DNA of 64,000 nucleotides, from contig JACGCN010000003.1 in assembly GCA_014905825.1 (NCBI GenBank), positions 1,240,001-1,304,000 of the forward strand, given 5' to 3'. Source of the DNA: Lyophyllum atratum. Its lineage: Eukaryota > Basidiomycota > Agaricomycetes > Agaricales > Lyophyllaceae. Below, piece after piece: positions 37,942-50,200 of this stretch; position 1 is the first letter of the stretch; each line of letters begins with the position of its first letter. Made by a program: the position numbers and the translations under genes. Below the pieces are notes generated by a model. It saw only the letters and a program-made list of their open reading frames with translations. It was not told where the DNA came from and searched no databases.

Positions 37942-40886
37942 TCAGACATAATCATCATTGTGGTCCGACAGATAACCAGTATCACCACTATCAGTGTTTT
38001 CCAAAGCCACCTCCACATCTACCTGAGGTAGAACTTCGCCCAGCCCATCAGAGTCTAACGCATCCATACGAGCGACATACCTTGATGCAGCTTTCTTGAG
38101 CTCGGCGAGTCGTTCGGCTTTATTCCCCATATGTGTTTTCAAAGGAACTCTCTCCATTGTTGCACTCGCGGACGCCGTCTTCTTCTCCTCCTCCCGGTGG
38201 AAGTCGAGCTGTCGATTCAGCTCGGAAACAGTGAGTTTCTCGATCTCAGTGTCATTCAGCACGAGATTCTGCCCTGTTTCGGTGATTATTGCCGCCCTAT
38301 GGTCGCGCTTCTCTTGTCTCACGGTTTCCTTCCTCCGGTTCTCCGTGGCTTTTGCTTCATCAGCACGTAACTGTGCTTCTTTCAGCTGTCGCTGTAGCCC
38401 AGCACTGTCTCGCTGGCGTGCCACCTGTCTTTCGTATCGCTCGTCTTCCTCTGTCGTCAACATGGCTGCTTTGAAGTCCTCCGTCTCGTTTTGACTTGTA
38501 ACGATGCGCGCATTGAACTTGTGAAGGACCTCGTTTGGCCGAACTCTTTTCGAACCGCGAAGGATACCAAGATTGCCCTCGTTTGCGTCGTTAGTTGAGG
38601 CGAAGAACAGTTCTTTCCTCTTCTCAGGAGTTAATGTGTCGATATCACCACCAGGTGCAAACTCGTCCATGAAGCGCTCTGATAATGCGGATCTGGCGCC
38701 AACGACAAACGCAGCAACGAGGCCATCAAGATCGGGGAGTGCTTCAGCATGCAGACGGACCGCCTCGATTACGGTAAGTGACCAGGGATCAAGCTCTTCA
38801 TCCAGGGCTCCGCTAATGGGAACGGCATCGCGCGCTGTCCAGAGCTTTGGGTTCTTCCCCACGTCATCGAGAACCTGGATCTTTTTTGCAAAGAACGGAC
38901 CAAGCTCGAGGATATTCCCATGCTTACGGACATGCCGCATGAAGGGGCGCGAGATCTTGACGGCGTAGAGGGCCATCGCGTGAAGCTCCGAAAATGTCTG
39001 TTCCTCTTCGATTGCCAAAGCGAAATTTTTCTCGATGTTTGTGAACTCCTGCTTCTGCGACTTCGTCTCTCGAAGATGCACCATGAACTTGATGAGGTGC
39101 TCACGGTATACGACGATCGTGGCTGCGCCCTCTCCATGGGATCCATATCGGGTATTGCTAACGTCTGGGTAGGGAACGCGGTGGCCGACACTTCCTTCCA
39201 TAAAGATGTCGTATTTACTTTGCTGACCCTTTTTGCTATCCTTGTTTCGACAGATGAGGCCGCCGAGCATCACAGTATGGCTTCCCCCCCGCTTCGAGAC
39301 TTCCTCCGCTCGTTTTTCGGCCGCACTTGGCGCGCCCAGACCCTTCGAGCGGTTGGCGAGGACCGCAGCATTATCCTTGTTGGGTAAGTTCCTTGGAGGG
39401 GTTCTATTAAACTTCGTCCAGTATTCCTGCATGATTTTATCTCCCCATTTAAAGGAATTAAGATCCTTGTGCATGCAGCATCCGGTCCGGATGAAACGAG
39501 AGAGGTCGGTGCGGTCCACAGCAGGTAAGCGTTCAAAGACTTCAAGCCCGACTTTCCCCATGACCAGGGCTTCACCAGCAGATTTCTCTTTATCCGTGAG
39601 CCTGTCCCAAGCTGCCTGTCCGCCTCCGGCCTGAATGAGCTCGACCATGTGAACAAGAAGACGCGAAATAAAATAAGGATCCCCTTTCTGGACGATGGCC
39701 TCTTCTCCCAGCTGCCTGCAGATCACATCGAAGCGCCAATCTCGTAAGATTTCGTGGCTTTTCTTCTGGTCCGCGGCGTGATCGCCACTCGTGCCGATTA
39801 ATCTGCGCGCAAATTCATCGGGATGGAATTGGAGGTTGTGGCGCTTTGCGAAGGGGCTCTCATTGAAGACTTCGGCAATTTCACGAAGGCGAGCCACGAG
39901 TCCCTCCACCTGTGTCTCGCTCGTGTGATCTACAGACGTGCCGACGCCGAGTGTGCGCGTTTTCCAGTACTTTTCCGCGTCTGGGTTTTGGTAATCAATG
40001 ACCTTCAACGCTATGGTGCGTGACTCGTACTCGATGTTCTTGTGCGACGTGGAATCCGAACTATAGGCGAGTTCTTTGATGTATCAATTAGAATGCGTAC
40101 TGATACAATCATAAGAACAGGCTTACTATCAGCGGTGCTCATTTCATATCCAAGTTGAATATCTGCAGCCACTCCTCCTTCCAGGACAGCTCTTTGAACG
40201 GTGCGTTGACTCATTGTCCGTTCAATGTGCACCCCAAGGAGTTCACCAATCTCTCGAAGTGCATCTCCGACCTTGGCCTCGGAGGTTCCGGTAGAGACCA
40301 TGTACCGTGCCATCTTCCGCGCCTGTGCTGTGTACATTCCCCGCTGCATGAGCTGAAATGTCCGCCCCTTCTTCGCAGCCCTGGCCAGTGCCTGCTTGAC
40401 TGCCCTCTCCTTGATTTCACGGAACCGTGCGGCCTTTTTTCGAAGCTTTGAAACCTCCTGTAAGAGTTTGCGTCGGCTGTCCTTCAGATCATGGATTTCA
40501 TGGCGCGAGTGCAGTACTTGTGCATCAGCAGCTGCCTGCGTGTGTGTGAGCTCTGTGCGTGCATGATCCAACTCCCACCGCATCCTTGAGTTCTGCGTCT
40601 TGAGCTCTTTATTCTCTTTTTGTAGCTCCCCATTAGCCTTCGAGACGCGTCCATTCCTCTGCCGCTCATTCTTAAATTTGCGCGATACTTTCTTCAACTT
40701 CATCTCGGTAGCATCCAACGCAGACCGTGCAACCATCTCTGAGGGGGAACCAGCCTCTCCCATTGTCGTGACATTTGTTGGGGACCCTGCGCGATGCAGG
40801 ACCTGATATGTGGATTGAGCCATGAGGAGAGATGCCTTTCGGGCGGCCGAACGTCGTTTGCCTGGCTTTTTTCTGCCGATGCCCAT
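37942..40886 (-). CDS. Large protein of an unnamed family, possibly a transposase
   Basis: There are two exons, with one intron near 40030-40130 joining STADKLAYSSDS to TSHKNIEYESRTIALKVIDY; about 970 residues in all. It starts MGIGRKKPGKRRSAARK. A long coiled coil covers roughly residues 70-200. After the intron come TRTLGVGTSVDHTSETQVEG, RLIGTSGDHAADQKK, RFIRTGCCMHKDLNSFKWGD and LPNKDNAAVLANR. A second coiled coil and an acidic tail follow. I recall similar sequences as multi-copy hypothetical proteins in mushrooms but know no name. Conserved acidic and His residues (SSDSTSH, GDH) would suit an RNase-H-like transposase, which is inference. The start is the first ATG that begins a basic N-terminus. 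Confidence 0.7.
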
Positions 40887-41238
40887 GAGATAGAGTCGTT
40901 GAATATATAGAATAGAGTGACAGAGACATAAAATAGAGGCTGGCCAAGTTCTGGCGCTGCGCAAGGGCGAGTACGCGTTAAATTTCTTGCTCTACACGGT
41001 CGTGATCGCGTCCAGATCACGTATTACATAAGCTAATTAGTGGTTTCCGACGCGTCATTTTTAATGTCGGTTTCTGCCGCCTCATGGACATTCTCTCCTC
41101 TTCGTCAAGGCTGGAACACGGGTTTTATGATTTCTACTAAGACTTGGCCACGTTTAATCTGAGTAGTATGACTACAGAGCTTCATAAGATTTCAGTCTTG
41201 AAGTCATTTCTGGAAAATTCCGGAAACAAACTTGGCCA
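40887..41238. other. Flank between the unnamed gene and the outer copia element
   Basis: AT-rich sequence without an open frame of note, upstream of the gene at 37942-40886. It would contain that gene's promoter. The retrotransposon target duplication AGTTG ends it at 41239-41243. Confidence 0.5.
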
Positions 41239-41243
41239 AGTTG

Positions 41244-41588
41244 TATTGAACTAAGGTTAATACTCAGCCAGTGTAGAACGGACTGTATTCCTATACCTAT
41301 TGAACTAAGGTTAATACTAATAGGTAAGTCAGTAAGAATGTAGTAAGTAAATGGTATCGAGACGGTGCTCACCTCAGCCAGTGTAGAACGGACTGAGGTG
41401 ACACGTCGAGTATCGAAATGTATATAAGGTAGATTACCCTAGCTACGCGAGCATCTTTGAAATAGAAATCGTGGAGTGTAGTATCAGTGAAATAGGTAAA
41501 CTAAATATAGTTCGTACCACTCGTCCGTTTGTGCCGAGACTGTCCAATAGCAGCCGTGCACAGGGCACGACGGGTTGTAATTCCAACA
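41244..41588 (-). repeat. 3' LTR of the outer copia element
   Basis: 345 bp that look identical to 51423-51767. On the element's strand it begins TGTTGG and ends TTCAATA, so its termini are TG...TA instead of the usual TG...CA. Two internal motifs (CAGCCAGTGTAGAACGGACT and ATTGAACTAAGGTTAATACT) each occur twice. Confidence 0.95.
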
Positions 41589-41980
41589 CTCCCCCTCAAA
41601 CCGTGGATAGCCCAAGTGCGGCTGCGAAGTGCTTCGCCTTCACGCTCGGAAGGGCTTTGGTAAGGGCGTCCGCAGTCATGTCATTGGTGGGACACCAGAT
41701 GAGTTTGATGGATCCGGCCTCGATGATGTATCGGATGTAATGGTACCGAATATCGATATGCTTTGTCCTCGCATGGTAGTGGCCATCGTTTGTGAGCGCG
41801 ATCGCCGACTTGCTGTCGCTGTAGAGCGTGGTGGGCTGGTTGAGTGGCCGAAAGATCTCACCGATCAGGCGGCGCAGCCACATCGCTTCTTTTGCCGCAT
41901 GCGTCGCCGCGACGTATTCGGCCTCGGTCGTTGACAGCGTGACGAGTTCCTGCTTCTTCGACGACCACGACACGGCCCCA

Positions 41981-42393
41981 TGTTGGGGTTTCGACTTACC
42001 AGACCCACGTTATGTTTTATCTTATCTTATCTTAATTGCGGCTTACCATTTACAGTACGATCGCCACCTACTATATTTAGACCTATTCAGTCTCGGCAGG
42101 CTCGAGACCACCTCCTACCTACGGGCGGCTTATCCAGCGCCCGGAAAATTGCTAGCAATTTTCACCAAGTATATAGACCACATTCCACCACCCACCACCC
42201 TCAGTCATCGACTACATCGTGTCCGATACTGAGGGTGAGTTTCCACTTTACTTCACCTCCAAGTTAATATATTGATATGCTCGTAGTTTACTTTATTTGT
42301 GACTCTATAGGTATATCAATACAGTCATCGACTACATCGTGTCCGATACTGAGGTTTACTTTATTTGTGACTCTATAGGTCCATAACTTCTCA
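41981..42393 (+). repeat. 5' LTR of the inner copia element
   Basis: 413 bp, TG...CA termini. It contains two internal duplications: CATCGACTACATCGTGTCCG and TTACTTTATTTGTGACTCTA each occur twice near the 3' end. Confidence 0.95.
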
Positions 42394-42411
42394 GGTTAGG
42401 TGCCCCGCTCG
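42394..42411 (+). other. Possible primer-binding site of the inner element
   Basis: GGTTAGGTGCCCCGCTCG follows the 5' LTR directly. It resembles the outer element's half-tRNA initiator-Met site but differs at three central positions. It may have drifted or pair with another tRNA. Confidence 0.45.
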
Positions 42412-42470
42412 CGTTTCACAAACGGACACGCTCGACGACTCAATACTTCACACACACACACATATTCACT

Positions 42471-45400
42471 ATGTCGAACACTTCTTCGAATAACCTACCC
42501 CCTACGTTCCCCGAAGAACAACAATTCGACGGCGAAAACTTCACAGCCTTCAAGGACCGAGTACTGCTGGCCGCGCGAGCTCGTGGCGCAACCGGTTACT
42601 TAACAGGCAACATCAAAAAGCCAACACTCCCATCACCGGGAGATGCACTAACCCCGGCGGCAACACCGCTGCCCGCAGAGTCCACCAGCTGGAGCTCCAT
42701 GTCACCATCCCTGGATGAATGGGAACAGCGAGACGCCTGGACCTTGTGCCTCATTGCCTATAATACCAAGAACCCTATGGGTTTCGGTATTAAGATGAGC
42801 GACACCTCTGCCGCCGAGGCATGGGCGCTACTTACCTCTCAATATGCCACCATATCCGAGATAGCTGCAGTCGCCGCCGAGGGCTACCTCCGTTCCTCGA
42901 AACTTGGAGAAGGGGGGGATTTCCAGGAGCACGTCCGAAGCCTCCGGGTAAAGTGGAGGGTCGCTGTAGAAAAGGGGGCGGAAGTCTCAGACAAGACGTT
43001 CCGCGCGATCATGATATCGTCGCTTCCTCCTTCCTGGAACACCATCATTAGCTCCCTGCACTCCACCACGACATCGTCCGAATTAATCGCCGGACTCACC
43101 GTCCACTGGGAGCTACTAAAAGGACAAAACGAAACCGCCGGCGCATCCTCCACCGCGCTCCAGGCGAAAGCGTCGTCCACAAAATCGAAGCAAACTTGCT
43201 CGAACTGCGGTCGGATTGGTCATGGTGGCGAGAACTGCTACTGGCCTGGAGGCGGGAAAGAAGGTCAGTTCCCGCCGAATTTCCGAAACCGTCCCAAAAA
43301 CACCTCCACGGACGCACCTGCGAAAAGTTCCACTACTCCCGCAGCCAACTTAGCATCCGCTGATCCTACACCCTCGCACACTGTATACGCCCTGATGGCC
43401 TCGCCATACTCACCGGCTGCTCTCTACAACGAGCACGGCGAAGTCATCGATGCCTACCTGTCAGCAAGCGCCATAGCCCTAAAAGCTAATACCAACACTT
43501 ACACCTATGCGGATTCCGGCGCCAGCGACCATTGCTTCGTCGACAAATCCATCTTCACGGACTACGAGACATTTTCGACCCCGCGTCGTGGGCAAGCAGC
43601 AGACCGTGGCGGCTCGTTCTCCATAGTCGGCCGCGGAACGGTTAAGAAGACAGTGAAGGTCGGCAAAAACCGCTTCCGACCTAGTGTTCCACGCAGCCCT
43701 ACACACGCCAGACCTCGCTGCGAACCTCATATCCGTAGCGAAGTTCGACGAGGCAGGCTTCTTCGTTACTTTCGGCGGAGGGAAGGTGTCCTTCAAAGAC
43801 GGAAAGGGGAGATTAGTCATGGAAGGTGTACGTGCGAATGGGCTATACCTCTTGGGAGCCTTGGATCCAAACGCAGGGTCACGCGCACCCACTGCGATGG
43901 CCGCGAAATCCCTGAATGTACCTGTCAACCTAGACACTTGGCACCGCCGCTTCGGACATGCTGGTGTTACAGGGATACGAAACCTAGCGAAGAAAGGGTT
44001 AGTGGATGGTTTGGACATCAAGGGAGAGTTGGACGTACAGGGCTTATGCGAGGATTGTGTCTACGGAAAGCATGCCGCGCGAGTATACGACGGCGTGGTT
44101 GAGCCGGAAGTGGAAGTGAACTACAGGGTCCACATGGATTTGTGGGGCCCGGCGAGCGTAGTATCTCTGGGAGGCGCCGTTTACCTCATGCTGTGTGTCG
44201 ACGGTGGAACATCCAGGATGCGCGGGTTCCCCCTATCACGAAAAGACGCCAACACTACACTGGCAGCTTTCAAAACGTACCACCGCGAGTCCGAGCTACA
44301 GACGGGCAAGCGGATCCATTTCGCACGCATTGATGGCGGGCGAGAGTGGTTGAACGAGTTGTGGTTCGACTACTGTAGGGAAGCTGGGATTCAACTCGAG
44401 ATCAGCATGCCATATGCCCACGGACAGAACGGCCTGGCAGAACGATCGATACGTACCGTAATCGAAGGGGTGCGCTGCATGATGGCAGAAGGTGGACTCC
44501 CGAAGTACCTGTGGGCCGAGTTGTCAGACACATCCATCACCCTCCGAAACTTCCTACCCTCATCGCGACACAAGGACGCCGTACCCGAGGAGAACTGGAC
44601 CGGAGAGCGCCAGGATGTCTCCCACCTTCGCCCTGTGGGATGCGTCGCATTTGCCAAGGTACCATTGGAACTGGTAGCGTCCAAGCTCGATGCCCGATCC
44701 GTGAAGTGTGTCATGATCGGGTATTCCCCGAATGGGTACAAGCTCTTCGATCGAAATAGCCGGTCCATCATCGCTTCTCGTGACGTCATCTTCGAAGAAG
44801 GCACAGGACACCGATCACTTACCATTCTGAGCGACGAGGACGACATTATCTCATCTACCGTCCCCCTCCCGAACCCTGCTGTACCTGGCCTACTTCTCCC
44901 CAAACAGCCGACGGCGGCGCGTATACGTCCCACCGACCCACCCCTACACCCTCCCACGCCTGTCCCAATGACACCTGACACGCGAAATATGCCTGATCCG
45001 GCGCCCGCACCGGTACTCCGCCGCTCTGCGCGCCACGCAAAACCTACTCCCGCTATCGTAGCCTCACACCAATCCCTGGCTGAGGAAGACGCCGCTCGCG
45101 CTGCTGGGGAGGATTGGGCCACCGACGCCCCTACCCCTCAAGGCTTGCTGGCTGCTATAGGAGCCTTCGCGTTCCTTACATCCCACGATGCTACGGTTGA
45201 CAGGTCTTCGGAAGCCTACGTACCTAAGCACTATGGCGAGGCTATGCAACGCCCGGACTTATGGGTTCCCCCCATGGCGGCCGAGCTCGCCGTGCTAGAG
45301 AAGAAGAAAGTCTTTCGTCTGGTTGACGAGTCGGAGGTACCTGCAGGAAAGAAGGTGATAGGATGCATGTGGGTCTTCGCCAACAAATATGACGCGGATG

Positions 45401-46782
45401 GGAATATCACTAGGAGGAAGGCGCGTCTGGTTGCCAAGGGCTACACCCAAGTACAGGGCGAGGATTTTGACGAAACATACGCCGCTGTCGTGCGTCTTGA
45501 GTCCCTCCGGATCTGTATCGCCCTTGCCGCGCACATGGGATTCTACATCTGGCAGATCGACTTCGTATCCGCGTACCTCAACAGTGTTCCCTCCCACGAA
45601 GTTTACATGCGCGTCCCGCCAGGGTTTCAGGGGGGAGAGGGCAAGGTCTGCCTGCTGTTGAAAACCCTTTACGGGATGATGCAGGGCGGACATGACTGGT
45701 ACCATACACTCGACGGAGCGTTCAGAAAGCTCGGTTACACCACGTCGCGCGCCGACAGCTGCGTCCGCGTCAGAGTAGCCAACGATGCCTGGACAATCAC
45801 CAACACATATGGCGACGACATCTTCGGTATTTCCTCCAACAAAACAGTCGGGGACTTGGCTAAAAACGAGCTGATGGAAAGCTTCGAGGCGAAGGATTTG
45901 GGGGAGCCGAGCTTCTTACTTGGTATGCGCATCGAACAAGACCCCCACACCCAGTCTATTTCACTTTCCCAACGCACCTACCTCGAGCGCGTACTCCAAC
46001 GATTCGGAATGACGGATTGTAACCCGCATCCCACACCCCTCCCATCCGGCACGCAACTCACAGAACTGAACACACCGATCTCCGAGGCGGACAAGAAATT
46101 TATGGAAGGAAAGCCGTATAGAGAGGTGCTAGGATCGCTTATGTGGGCACAGGTCGCCACCCGTCCCGACCTTTCCTACGCGGTTGGGATACTAGCCAGA
46201 TATCAGTCCAACCCCGGGCCCATGCACTGGAACGCCATGATGCATGTACTCGGGTATGTGAAGGGCACGCTCGGCTATCGTATCACCTACCGGCATCGCA
46301 GGGACGGAGCAAAACTCAAACCCGCGGGCTACGTAGACGCGGATTATGGGGGAGATTTAGACACGCGACGCTCGACGTCTGGGTACGTGTTCATGATGTC
46401 CAACGGTCCTGTGTCGTGGAGTTCTAAACGACAGGCCACTGTTGCCTTATCCACAACCGAGGCCGAGTACATGACGCTCACGCGCGGCGCTCAACAAGCC
46501 TTATGGATGGACAGTTTCCTCGTCGAGGTTGCAGCCGAGCAGGGACTCCCGGCCACCCTCTATGGGGACAACCTCTCATCGATCGCACTTGCCGGATCCA
46601 CCAAAGGGCATTCTCGCGCTAAACATATCGATATTCGACACCATTACATCCGTGAGCGCGTAGCCGAGGGAGACATTGAAATCCTCCATATCCCTTCCCA
46701 AGAAAACCTCGCGGACCTATTCACCAAGCCCCTTCCTCGTGCCACCCACGACTATCTCGTCAAGTTACTCAACATGAACTAG
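42471..46782 (+). CDS. Gag-pol polyprotein of the inner copia element, with one frame break
   Basis: Gag starts MSNTSSNNLPPTFPEEQQFD. Zinc knuckle CSNCGRIGHGGENC; protease motif TYADSGASDHC; then the frame breaks near 43664-43670 at a run of five A. The second frame holds integrase (WHRRFGHAGVTGIRNLAKK, CEDC, HMDLWGPASV, DGGREWL, NGLAERSIRTV), RT (RKARLVAKGYTQVQGEDFDE, active site TYGDDIFGI) and RNase H (VDADYGGDLDTRRSTSGYV, ALSTTEAEYM, LYGDNLSSIAL, HIPSQENLADLFTKPLPR). Removing one A would make the polyprotein continuous, and the break lies inside protease, not between gag and pol. A lesion or sequencing error is therefore likelier than programmed frameshifting. It stops at 46780-46782, close to the 3' LTR. 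Confidence 0.93.
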
Positions 46783-46805
46783 AGGGTCCTGGACGTCGGG
46801 GGGAG

Positions 46806-47218
46806 TGTTGGGGTTTCGACTTACCAGACCCACGTTATGTTTTATCTTATCTTATCTTAATTGCGGCTTACCATTTACAGTACGATCGCCACCTACTATA
46901 TTTAGACCTATTCAGTCTCGGCAGGCTCGAGACCACCTCCTACCTACGGGCGGCTTATCCAGCGCCCGGAAAATTGCTAGCAATTTTCACCAAGTATATA
47001 GACCACATTCCACCACCCACCACCCTCAGTCATCGACTACATCGTGTCCGATACTGAGGGTGAGTTTCCACTTTACTTCACCTCCAAGTTAATATATTGA
47101 TATGCTCGTAGTTTACTTTATTTGTGACTCTATAGGTATATCAATACAGTCATCGACTACATCGTGTCCGATACTGAGGTTTACTTTATTTGTGACTCTA
47201 TAGGTCCATAACTTCTCA
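46806..47218 (+). repeat. 3' LTR of the inner copia element
   Basis: 413 bp, no difference seen from 41981-42393. The reading frame across both copies gives the same 95-residue translation. Confidence 0.95.
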
Positions 47219-50200
47219 CCCCACCATCCACCATGAAGACATACCCTGAGATAGCACGCCTGTGCTCCTGCGAGGCGCCATCCGCATCCACGTAGCCCTC
47301 CAATCCTTTCTTTCCTCCACCATAGACTAATTCGAGCTTTTTCGTTCCCAACAGATAACGAAAAATCCGCTTCACCGCCTCCCAGTGCGGCCAGCCTGGA
47401 TTATCCGAGAATTGCGCGACAGTGGACGTGGCGAACGCGATGTCGGGCCGAGTCCCCATCGCCGCATACATCAGCGAGCCTACAGCCTCGCGATAAGGAA
47501 CGTTTCGCATACGGGCGATATCTTCGAGTTTGGTCGGAGACTGGGATTTCGAGAGAGGGGCGTTCGGATCCATAGGGATCGCGCTTGGTTTCAGGTCATT
47601 GAAGTTGTAGCGGGTGAGGATAGATTCGATGTAGGCATGCTGGGAGAGGGAAATGGTGTGTTCGACAAGGTCGCGTTGGATCTTGATTCCGAGCAGCCAG
47701 GAAGCGGGTCCAAGGTCAGTCAATTTATACTTCTCGTTGAGCTGTACCTTGACCTTCGCCACCAGTTTAATAGAGCTGCCCGTAGCAATGCAATCATCAA
47801 CATGAACTGCAATGATAACGATTTCACCGCCCTCCTCCTTCCAGAATACCCCGTGATCTGCCTCTGACCGACAAAACCCAAGATCGGCAATTGCCTCGCA
47901 AAGCGCGTCGTACCAGTTCTTCGCCCCTTGGCGAAGTCCGTACAGGGCTTTCCGCAGGCGTAGTACATAGCGTTTCGGATCTGTTTGTGCGTAGTCGGTG
48001 GGCTGCTCCAGATAGACAACTTCGTCCTCGCCCAGCCGTCCGTTCAGGAACGCGCTGTCGAAATCGAATGAGTCGATGGGCCAGCCATTGCGAGCTGCAA
48101 CAGCAAGGAGGAGTCGAAAGGATGCAAGTTTCGCCACAGGTGCGTACGTCTCGTAGAAGTCGATGCCGTAGATCTGAGTGAAACCTTTGGCCACTAGTCG
48201 TGCTTTGTACTTCTCGACTTCGCCCGCCGCATTCTTCTTGATACGAAGAACCCACTTGCACGCGACGACATTGACGTCTGGCGGAGGACGCTCGACGAGC
48301 TCCCAAGTACCATTGGCCTCAAGGCTCGTGAGTTCAGCTTTGATAGCCTCCTGCCAGCGCGGCCAATCCGGGCGCCGTTTCGCCTCTGCGTATTCGGGCA
48401 TCAGCCCTTCAACACCTTCAGTTACTGCCGCCATCGCAAAATCCTCCACGCTGACCATTTCGCACCCTTCTGCCGCTGCTATGTCTCCTGCCTCTGACCC
48501 CTCCTGAATTCCCTCTGGAAATATAGGAGCGCTGGGCCTCTCGCTCGCCACTCCATCTCCAGCACGCAACCTCTTCAAGTAGCCTGACTCCTTCCGAATG
48601 CGCTTCCCTCGACCTTCCTCAGGTTCAGGCGCTTCGAACTGCTCTCCAAGATGGTCAACAGGTGCAGGGGCTTCCTCGTCAGGAATGTCCTCGGCAGTGG
48701 CTCGTTGCAATGGAGAAGGGGCCCGCTCACCAGCATCCTGCTCCCCCTCGAGCGGTGCCACTTCATCGGGTATGTCCTCCTCCTCAAAGTTAAACTTCAC
48801 ACTCCTCTCAACAGTGACTGACCGCTTCTCCGGCCAATAGATACGATGTCCTTTGCTTTCCACGTCAAAACCGACCCAACGACCGATTTTCGAGCGCCCA
48901 TCTAGCTTCGAGCCGCTGGTGTCATGAACGCGAACCTTGCACCCCCAAACAGGTACATTCGAGAGATCCGGCTTCTCCCCCGTCATGATTTCGTGGGGGG
49001 TTGTGTCTCCGAGTGCTCGAGTCCAGGTACGGTTCTTCAGCCACACTGAGTGATTCGCGGCCTCACCCCATAGGAATTTAGGCAAGCCGCTATCGTGATG
49101 CAAGGCGCGAACCTTCTCAAGGATGACACGGTTGAGCCTTTCCGCTACGCCATTGTACTCGGGGGTGTCGTGGACAGTGAGTCGGCGAACAGTGCCATTC
49201 TCCTCCAGGTAGGCGGTAAATTCTCCGTCGAGGTATTCCCCACCTCTGTCGGAGTGCAGGCATTTGATTTTGACCTTCTTCTGTGTAGAAAGCCAGGCCT
49301 CGTACTTCTTGTAGGCCGCGAAGGTGTCGCTTTTAAGCCTGAGCAGGTAAATGGTGGTGTGCCGGCTGTGGTCATCCGTAAAGCTGACGTAGTACTCCTT
49401 CTTGTTGATAGTCTCGACAGGAGCTGGTCCCCATAGGTCCGAATGGATCTCCTCGCCGATTTCGGATGCGCGCTCGCGCTGCCGAACCTTCTGGATAGGT
49501 TTCCGACTACCTTTCGCCCACTCGCACGACTCGCAGACAGTCGTGACGCTGGACTCGTCGAGCTTTACACCCTTGACCAGGCCCTCTTTTACGAGCTTGC
49601 GTGCAGCTTCGTGAGCGACGTGGCCGAGGCGACGATGGAGTTCGTCGATGGTGAGGACAGTAGGGGATGGAGCCGCAGTCGCTGCGACTTCTCGAGGGGT
49701 AAACACACGGTAAAGTCCACCCTTCACTTCGATGCACCCCACAGCCTTCTTAGACTTGCTGTAGATTTTACAGTGAAGCCCCTGGAAGACGACGGTAGAG
49801 CCGGAGCCAGCAATTCGGCTGATGGATACGAGGGTCACGCCCATTGTCGGCGCGTACAACACGTCCTCGAGGAGCACTCGAGAAGACGGACCATCACCAC
49901 TGGGGACGTCGATATACATGTCCCCCTTGCCAGTCGCGCTGAACGTACGTTTATCAGCGGCCGTGATGGGTTTCGGAGCGATGGGCTGGAAGTTTATGAA
50001 GCGGTGGCGGAGACCTGACATATGGCGTGATGCACCAGAGTCATAGAGATCGATGTCGACGAGATTGCTGCCAAGGCTTTCCTTCGAGTCCTTCGAAAGA
50101 GCTGCAGCTACAAAGGTGCGTGTGTATGCCTCATCCTCGAGTACGATCACCTCACACTCGTCCTTAGGTTCCTCCTCCCAGAAGAAACCTTCACCATCCC

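Larger units (their letters stand above)
41981..47218 (+). mobile_element. Ty1/copia-type LTR retrotransposon, inner element
   Basis: The 5,238-bp element lies on the plus strand, opposite to its host element. Two 413-bp LTRs (41981-42393 and 46806-47218) start TGTTGGGG and end CTTCTCA. The 5-bp target duplication CCCCA is at 41976-41980 and 47219-47223, inside the RNase H codons of the outer polyprotein. A polypurine tract GGGGGGAG precedes the 3' LTR. Identical-looking LTRs indicate a recent insertion. Confidence 0.97.

Noticed and set aside
37942..40886. KDZ or Plavaka transposase identity for the unnamed gene
   Set aside because: None of the signature blocks of those families (for example the DGFNP or PMH-type segments seen at 53-56 kb) are present.
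42471..44102. Programmed gag-pol frameshift in the inner copia element
   Set aside because: The shift lies inside protease at an A run; removing one A gives a continuous polyprotein, so a lesion is simpler.
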